From Anaerolineales bacterium (GTDB lineage Bacteria > Chloroflexota > Anaerolineae > Anaerolineales > Villigracilaceae), in assembly GCA_020847435.1 (NCBI GenBank), contig JADLBX010000017.1, positions 1 to 34,598 on the forward strand: DNA of 34,598 nucleotides, read 5' to 3'. Each line of letters begins with the position of its first letter. Positions within the stretch are counted from its first letter, which is position 1. Under the pieces are notes generated by a model. That model made no database searches, had not been told where the DNA came from, and saw nothing but the letters and a program-made list of their open reading frames with translations. The position numbers and the translations under genes were made by a program. Shown piece after piece: positions 30,532-34,598 of the stretch.

Positions 30532-31575
30532 ATGGGGGACGTGAAACGAAGGACAGTCTACTTCACCGCGCCGCGACAGGTGGAACTCCGCGAAGAGCCC
30601 ATGCCTGCCCTCGGCGCGGATGACGTTCTGGTGGAGACGACCTGCTCCGCGATCAGCGCGGGGACGGAGATGCTCGTCTACCAAAACCGCTTCCCGCGCG
30701 ACGTGGAAACTGATTCAGTCATCTCAAGTTTACGCGGCGCCTTCGAGTATCCGCTGGCGTATGGGTATGCTTGTGTGGGAGTAATTCGGGAAACAGGGAA
30801 ACACGTAGACAAGTCTTGGCGAGACAAAGTCGTTTTTTCTTTTCAGCCGCATACTTCGCACTTCGTTGCGAAAACTGATTCTCTTTTTCCAATTCCAGAA
30901 TCAATCTCACAAGAAGCCGCATGCTTTCTTCCGAATATGGAAACTGCCGTCAATCTCGTGCAAGACGCCGCGCCGATCCTCGGTGAGCGCGTTTTGGTTT
31001 TAGGGCAAGGCATCGTTGGCTTGCTCGTTTCCGCGTTGCTCAAAGAGTTTCCTCTTGAGGCGTTGATCGCCTCCGATCGTTTTGAATTGCGCCGCAAAGC
31101 CTCGCTTGCAATCGGCGTGGATGATTCGTTTGATCCTGTCCAATTGAATGAAGAGGATTCAAGTGAACCTTCACAAAAACACCAATCTGGCTACACGCAG
31201 AAATTTGATCTCACTTTTGAACTCACTGGCTCCCCCTCCGCGCTCAACGATGCAATCGCCATGACCGCGTTCAGCGGACGAATCGTCATCGGCTCATGGT
31301 ATGGAGACAAGCGCGCGTCGATTGACTTGGGCGGCGCGTTTCATCGCTCGCGAATCAAAATCATTTCATCGCAAGTCAGCACGATCGCTCCAGAGTTGCG
31401 CGGGCGCTGGGACAAGGCGCGCAGGTTCACCGTCGCGTGGGAAGCGTTGGGGCGTATCCAGCCGCAGAGGTGGATCACGCATCGCTTTCCCATTGACGAC
31501 GCGGCAGATGCGTATCGTCTGCTGGACGAAAATCCACAAGAAACAATTCAAGTTGTTTTCCATTACCCGCAATGA
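30532..31575 (+). CDS. Medium-chain dehydrogenase/reductase (zinc-dehydrogenase-like)
   Basis: A 347-residue MDR-superfamily oxidoreductase. The N-terminal catalytic domain has SAISAGTEMLVYQNRF, a GTE pattern also seen in BchC-like members. The Rossmann domain begins near VLVLGQGIVGLLVSALL. The four structural-zinc cysteines of classical alcohol dehydrogenases are absent, so zinc use is doubtful. An 8-bp repeat array (30789-30812) encodes IRETGKHVDKS. ATG 30532 lies inside a TACAAT box; GTG 30541, 7 nt after that box, is an equally good leaderless start. The stop overlaps the ComB-like gene (ATGA). It is probably a biosynthetic reductase in the four-gene cluster. Confidence 0.82.
   Translation: MGDVKRRTVYFTAPRQVELREEPMPALGADDVLVETTCSAISAGTEMLVYQNRFPRDVETDSVISSLRGAFEYPLAYGYACVGVIRETGKHVDKSWRDKVVFSFQPHTSHFVAKTDSLFPIPESISQEAACFLPNMETAVNLVQDAAPILGERVLVLGQGIVGLLVSALLKEFPLEALIASDRFELRRKASLAIGVDDSFDPVQLNEEDSSEPSQKHQSGYTQKFDLTFELTGSPSALNDAIAMTAFSGRIVIGSWYGDKRASIDLGGAFHRSRIKIISSQVSTIAPELRGRWDKARRFTVAWEALGRIQPQRWITHRFPIDDAADAYRLLDENPQETIQVVFHYPQ
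30789..30812 (+). repeat. 8-bp-period repeat inside the MDR dehydrogenase gene (3 units)
   Basis: Three units in phase: GGAAACAG, GGAAACAC, GTAGACAA. They are translated in frame between the conserved blocks GYACVGV and DKVVFSF, a surface-loop region in this family. Confidence 0.65.
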
Positions 31576-32258
31576 AATTTCATTACACCAACCTTGAAAC
31601 CTGCCATGAAGCGACGGGGATGGTCGTGGTCGTTGACGTGTTACGCGCGTTCTCGAATGCGGCATATGCTTTTGCGCGCGGCGCAAAAGAAATTTATCCT
31701 ATTGCCAACGTGGATGAGGCGTTGAAGTTCAAATCTGAAACGCCATATTCGTTGGCGGCTGGCGAAGTGGGAGGGCTCCAACCCGAGGGCTTTGATCTCG
31801 GCAACTCCCCCACCCAAACAAAGGACATGGATCTGAGTGGCAAGGTCATTGTGCAAAGTACAGGCGCGGGCACGAAAGGAATCGTCCGCAGTGTGAAGGC
31901 GGAGACAATGTTAGCGGCTAGTTTCGTTGTAGCAAGCGCAACGACGCAATTCATCCGCAAACTTGAACCAGAGGTTGTGACGTTCGTGATCACTGGACAA
32001 TACCGACCTGGTCACGGCGATGAAGACCTCGCTTGCGCGGAATATCTTGAAGCGTTGTTCAATGGGCAAAAGCCCGACCCACAACCGTTCATCAACCGTG
32101 TGTTCGATTCACGCGATGCCATCCAACACCTTGACCCGAACCAGACGGCATTTCCACTTTCCGACCTTGACCTTTGCACTCATATTGACGCATTCGATTT
32201 TGCCATGCTTGTTTCCAAAGAAAATGGGCGGCATGTGATGCGCGCCATCAAACCCTAA
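31572..32258 (+). CDS. 2-phosphosulfolactate phosphatase (ComB)-like protein
   Basis: A 228-residue protein with the ComB fold pattern: VVVVDVLRAFSNAAYAFARG, then a GEVGGLQPEGFDLGNSP stretch and a later VQSTGAGTKGI. In methanogens ComB removes phosphate from 2-phosphosulfolactate in coenzyme M synthesis; bacterial homologues are widespread and mostly act on unknown phosphate esters. No comA or comC is here, so coenzyme M synthesis is unlikely. It overlaps the dehydrogenase gene by 4 nt and precedes the pterin-synthase-like gene by 11 nt, so a shared pathway is likely. Confidence 0.85.
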   Translation: MKFHYTNLETCHEATGMVVVVDVLRAFSNAAYAFARGAKEIYPIANVDEALKFKSETPYSLAAGEVGGLQPEGFDLGNSPTQTKDMDLSGKVIVQSTGAGTKGIVRSVKAETMLAASFVVASATTQFIRKLEPEVVTFVITGQYRPGHGDEDLACAEYLEALFNGQKPDPQPFINRVFDSRDAIQHLDPNQTAFPLSDLDLCTHIDAFDFAMLVSKENGRHVMRAIKP

Positions 32259-32269
32259 GCGGAGAGTTT

Positions 32270-32647
32270 ATGTATACACTTGGCGTTCGGCGTGATTTCA
32301 TTGCAAGGCATTTTCTCATCGGCGGGGATTGGGGACCTGAAAACTTTCCGAACTCGCATCACTATGTGCTTGAGTTGCAACTGGAAGGAAACGAATTGAA
32401 TCAGCATGGTTATCTTGTGGACATTGTGGATGTGAACGAGTGTCTCGACGAGATCATCGGCATTTACAAAGAACAGATGCTGAACGATTGCCCCACGTTT
32501 GCTGGGTTGAATCCATCCATTGAACATTTCGCACGAATTTTGGCGACCTCGATCAGCGAGAAAATCAAAGCGGGGAATATTTCTGCAGTGAAGGTTGTGT
32601 TGTGGGAAAACGATTCGGCGTGGGCGGCGTTTCGAGTGGAACGGTGA
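32270..32647 (+). CDS. Divergent 6-pyruvoyl-tetrahydropterin synthase/QueD-family protein
   Basis: A 125-residue T-fold protein of the PTPS/QueD family: FIARHFL (His14), NSHHYVLELQLEG, HGYLVDIVDVNECLDEI, and NPSIEHFARILA, matching the NPT(A/S)E block. By eye alignment, the catalytic Cys of QueD (before HGH), the Asp-His of the LDHxxLN block and one zinc His (Asn28 here) appear replaced. Another reaction or only partial activity is therefore likely. GGAGAG precedes ATG 32270. It sits in a tight operon with an MDR reductase and a ComB-like phosphatase and lies upstream of a glycosyltransferase. Confidence 0.8.
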   Translation: MYTLGVRRDFIARHFLIGGDWGPENFPNSHHYVLELQLEGNELNQHGYLVDIVDVNECLDEIIGIYKEQMLNDCPTFAGLNPSIEHFARILATSISEKIKAGNISAVKVVLWENDSAWAAFRVER

Positions 32648-32680
32648 GATATGAGTTACAAGATACAGGATACGCAAGAC

Positions 32681-32708
32681 GTACTACGTAGTGCGTAGTG
32701 CGTAAACG
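32681..32708 (+). repeat. 7-bp tandem repeat before the glycosyltransferase gene
   Basis: Units GTACTAC, GTAGTGC, GTAGTGC, GTAAACG fill most of the gap between the pterin-synthase-like gene and the glycosyltransferase ATG. The region can also fold, since GTACTAC and GTAGTGC are partly complementary. No ribosome site is present before ATG 32712. Confidence 0.5.
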
Positions 32709-32711
32709 CTT

Positions 32712-33797
32712 ATGAAGGTTGGATTTGTGATTTACGGCTCGCTGGATACGGTCAGCGGCGGGTATTTGTATGATCGGAAACTGGTGGAATATCTTCGAGC
32801 GCAAGGAGATACGGTCGAGATTATTTCACTGCCCTGGAGAAACTACGCGGCGCATTTGACGGATAATCTTTTTGATGTCGTTGCGAGGAGGAGCGAAGCG
32901 ACGACGAAGCAATCTCCACGCAATCAAGGATTTGATATTTTGATTCAAGACGAATTGAATCATCCATCATTGATAGCGGCGAACGCGGGGAAACATCCCT
33001 ACCCCATCGTAAGTCTTGTCCATCACTTGCGAAGTTCGGAATTGAGACCATATTGGCAAAATTGGTTTTACCGAATCGTTGAGAAGAAATATCTTCAAAG
33101 CGTTGACGGCTTCATCTTCAACTCACAAACGACAAAGGGCGTTGTCAATAACTTAATAGGAGATAACAAGCCGAATGTTATAGCCTATCCGCCAACGGAC
33201 AGGTTTGGAGAGGCGATTTCGGAGAAAGAAGTTATTGAACGAGCGAAAGACGAGGAATTCCGAATTCTGTTTCTTGGAAATGTGATCTACCGAAAAGGAC
33301 TGCACACGCTTCTCAAAGCGGTCACGGGTCTCAAGTCGAAAGTCAGGGTGGACGTGGTTGGAGGGCTGAACGCTGAGCCAAAATATGCGGGGGAAATCCA
33401 GCGTCAGATCATTGTAAATCATCTTTCCTCTTTCGTCTTTCTTCACGACGCCCTCGACCAAGCCCCCCTAGCCGAAAAGTTTCGGAACGCCCATGTGCTC
33501 GTCGTGCCATCCAGCTATGAGGGATTCGGCATCGCCTATCTCGAAGGGATGGGATTCGGTCTGCCCGCCATCGGGACAACGGCAGGCGCGGCTGGAGAAA
33601 TAATTGAAGATGGCAAGACAGGCTACTTGATTCAGCCGAATAATTCAAAGTCTCTCGCAGATCAGTTGAGAGAATTGGCAAGGAATAGAGAATTATTGAC
33701 GAGGTTATCGTTGAACGCCTTGAAACGATATACGTCCCAGCCGAGGTGGGAGGAGACGGCGAAGTCTATTCGGGAGTTTCTGCGCTTCCTCCGCTAG
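32712..33797 (+). CDS. GT4-family glycosyltransferase
   Basis: A 361-residue GT-B glycosyltransferase. The N-terminal acceptor domain begins MKVGFVIYGSLDTVSGGYLY; the C-terminal donor domain has ILFLGNVIYRKGLHTLLKAV, VVPSSYEGFGIAYLEGMGFG (the E-x7-E block) and a GTTAGAAGEII stretch. It transfers a sugar from a nucleotide sugar to an unknown acceptor. Residues about 56-71 (VVARRSEATTKQSPRN) are encoded by a dispersed repeat (32877-32924) inserted in frame. Next to PTPS-like, ComB-like and MDR genes, the acceptor might be a pterin-like or polyol compound; this is inference. Confidence 0.88.
   Translation: MKVGFVIYGSLDTVSGGYLYDRKLVEYLRAQGDTVEIISLPWRNYAAHLTDNLFDVVARRSEATTKQSPRNQGFDILIQDELNHPSLIAANAGKHPYPIVSLVHHLRSSELRPYWQNWFYRIVEKKYLQSVDGFIFNSQTTKGVVNNLIGDNKPNVIAYPPTDRFGEAISEKEVIERAKDEEFRILFLGNVIYRKGLHTLLKAVTGLKSKVRVDVVGGLNAEPKYAGEIQRQIIVNHLSSFVFLHDALDQAPLAEKFRNAHVLVVPSSYEGFGIAYLEGMGFGLPAIGTTAGAAGEIIEDGKTGYLIQPNNSKSLADQLRELARNRELLTRLSLNALKRYTSQPRWEETAKSIREFLRFLR
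32877..32924 (+). repeat. Dispersed repeat inside the glycosyltransferase gene
   Basis: GTTGCGAGGAGGAGCGAAGC continues with ACGACGAAGCAATCTCC, the reverse orientation of the repeat at 20336-20366 and 34394-34433. It is read as VVARRSEATTKQSPRN without breaking the frame. Confidence 0.65.
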
Positions 33798-33800
33798 GTG

Positions 33801-33806
33801 TATAAT
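33801..33806 (+). promoter_or_regulatory. -10 box of the DUF4870-type gene
   Basis: TATAAT starts 3 nt after the glycosyltransferase stop and 21 nt before ATG 33822, giving a leader of only about 8 nt. Confidence 0.5.
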
Positions 33807-33821
33807 TTCGACGAGAAAAAA

Positions 33822-34295
33822 ATGACAATAGATCAATCTCCTTCTCCAAACCAAAACGACAAAATAATGGCTGCGTTGGCGCACGTATCGGCAATCTTAC
33901 CGTTCATGGGGGTAATTGCGCCGATAATCATATGGGCGACTCAAAAAGATAAATCTGAGTATGTGGCGTTTCAAGCTCTGCAGGCAGTTGTATATCAGTT
34001 ATTAATGATTCTTGCGTGGTTTATTGGCATGGGCTGTTATATGGCGTCATTTTTTGTCACATTCTTCACTATACCGTTCGCAGGCGGTAACAATGGAGAA
34101 ATCAATCCAGCGGTAGCGCCGTTCTTTATGCTGAGTTTTTTTATTCCATTCATTGTTTTTGGAGCTATATTTATCGGTGGAGCAATCTTTGTGGTCTACG
34201 GATTAATCGGAACAATACAAGTTTTTCAAGGCAAAGATTTCCGATACGTTGTTATTGGCAACAGGCTTGATAACTATTTGAAAAAGAATAAGTAG
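33822..34295 (+). CDS. DUF4870 (Tic20-like) membrane protein
   Basis: A 157-residue membrane protein with the DUF4870 pattern: KIMAALAHVSAILPFMGVIAPIIIWATQKDKS (given in part), then YVAFQALQAVVYQLLM, two more hydrophobic segments, and GTIQVFQGKDFRYVVIG before a basic tail. Four helices are predicted. Function is unknown in bacteria. ATG 33822 is preferred over the GTG at 33798, which overlaps the glycosyltransferase stop codon and the -10 box. A terminator follows at 34303. Confidence 0.88.
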   Translation: MTIDQSPSPNQNDKIMAALAHVSAILPFMGVIAPIIIWATQKDKSEYVAFQALQAVVYQLLMILAWFIGMGCYMASFFVTFFTIPFAGGNNGEINPAVAPFFMLSFFIPFIVFGAIFIGGAIFVVYGLIGTIQVFQGKDFRYVVIGNRLDNYLKKNK

Positions 34296-34302
34296 GGCAT
34301 GG

Positions 34303-34334
34303 AACTCGTCTTGATGAGCGACGAGTTTTTATTT
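34303..34334 (+). terminator. Rho-independent terminator of the DUF4870 gene
   Basis: AACTCGTC (34303-34310) and GACGAGTT (34320-34327) form an 8-bp stem with a 9-nt loop, followed by TTTATTTT. Confidence 0.85.
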
Positions 34335-34393
34335 TCATCAATATTTCGACAGGAGGAGCGAAACGACCGCAAAGTAATTTTCAACACAGTGAC

Positions 34394-34433
34394 GGGGATT
34401 GCTTCGTCGGACTTCGTCCTCCTCGCAATGACG
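34394..34433. repeat. Intergenic copy of the ATTGCTTCG...CGCAATGACG repeat
   Basis: Ends ATTGC and GCAAT are complementary, and the inner GGACTTCGTCC is a hairpin. A weaker related fragment, GGAGGAGCGAAACGAC, lies at about 34352-34367, so the 34352-34433 segment may be a degenerated inverted pair. Confidence 0.6.
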
Positions 34434-34448
34434 TAAAGCCATATAGTG

Positions 34449-34553
34449 TATAATCCTTCCATCAACATTTCTACATCAGCAGTCCACCGCTGTTTTTGAC
34501 TGAGGGATACTCACTCGTTACACGTGCAAGACTTCTGAAGAACAGGAACAATT
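34449..34553 (+). promoter_or_regulatory. Promoter and roughly 95-nt leader of the gene at 34554
   Basis: TATAAT (34449-34454) precedes a leader of about 95 nt. It contains a weak stem CAGC/GCTG followed by TTTTTG (about 34479-34500), which could be an attenuator. AGGA (34544-34547) is the ribosome site of the following TTG. A long leader is unusual among the short or absent leaders elsewhere here, but would suit a cold-regulated helicase. Confidence 0.4.
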
Positions 34554-34598
34554 TTGAACTTCGAACAATTTAATTTGGATTCCCGCCTCATGCAGGGA
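34554..34598 (+). CDS. Start of a probable DEAD-box RNA helicase gene (partial)
   Basis: Only 15 codons are inside the window: MNFEQFNLDSRLMQG, from TTG 34554 with AGGA six bases upstream. The pattern F-x2-(F/L)-x-L-(D/S)-x-x-L is the usual start of DEAD-box helicases, just before the Q motif. Such helicases unwind RNA in ribosome assembly or decay. An in-frame TGA at 34536 limits the start from the left. The call rests on a very short sequence. Confidence 0.5.
   Translation, partial: MNFEQFNLDSRLMQG

Noticed and set aside
31572-32258. Coenzyme M biosynthesis because of a ComB-like protein
   Set aside because: ComA, ComC and ComDE are absent here and ComB-like proteins are widespread in bacteria that do not make coenzyme M.
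34274-34468. A 64-codon minus-strand frame with VIARRTKSDEAI
   Set aside because: It is a translation of the dispersed repeat at 34394-34433 plus the antisense of the terminator region.
1-34598. tRNA, rRNA or known riboswitch
   Set aside because: I looked for T-loop and anticodon patterns and familiar riboswitch cores and found none that I could support.

Overview
The window looks like a chromosomal segment of a Chloroflexota bacterium, most likely class Anaerolineae. The reasons are the long Thr/Pro-rich linkers in the LysM-CAP protein, YCF48-type repeat lipoproteins, a moderately high GC content, many start codons placed directly behind a TATAAT box, and a large load of short dispersed palindromic repeats. 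This placement is inference from style and gene content; there is no rRNA or tRNA here to confirm it.

Layout. Positions 1-789 hold an IS1-family insertion sequence whose left end lies at or just outside the window edge. Then come uvrA (repair), a membrane-anchored LysM-CAP protein, rpsT, argS and bioY on the plus strand. A bidirectional terminator separates bioY from a minus-strand operon of lgt, a small membrane protein and a radical SAM protein resembling archaeal tetraether synthase (Tes/MJ0619). Divergent from it are an unknown polytopic membrane protein and obgE. An isochorismatase-like hydrolase faces an MNT/HEPN toxin-antitoxin-like pair. Next is a minus-strand stretch: a membrane-anchored NACHT ATPase fused to a C-terminal FGE/C-type-lectin-like domain, a viroplasmin-domain RNase H, a CBS protein, two lipoproteins, a thiolase and a small membrane protein. 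The plus strand resumes with an SthA-like transhydrogenase, a KefB-type antiporter, an aldo-keto reductase, clpS, a PlsC-like acyltransferase, a flippase-like membrane protein and another small membrane protein. It then carries a compact cluster (MDR dehydrogenase, ComB-like phosphatase, divergent 6-pyruvoyl-tetrahydropterin synthase homologue, GT4 glycosyltransferase), a DUF4870 protein, and the first 15 codons of a probable DEAD-box helicase.

Most striking observations. (1) The C-terminus of the NACHT-FGE protein has the codon pattern expected of a diversity-generating-retroelement variable region; no reverse transcriptase or template repeat lies in the window. (2) A family of about 31-bp palindromes (GTTC, variable 5-bp arm, G(C/T)AGTT core) sits at two gene junctions flanked by duplicated 24-34 bp junction sequence that keeps both neighbouring genes intact, and once inside the argS reading frame. 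(3) A degenerate 8-bp-period repeat (consensus about GTAAACAC) occurs at seven or more sites. It is read through in argS and in a dehydrogenase, supplies the stop codons of uvrA and the RNase H gene, and apparently supplies a -10 box. (4) A third repeat family is built into a lipoprotein signal peptide and a glycosyltransferase. (5) Several genes show a TATAAT-like box 6-7 nt from the start codon, suggesting leaderless mRNAs. (6) The Tes-like radical SAM enzyme is co-operonic with lgt.
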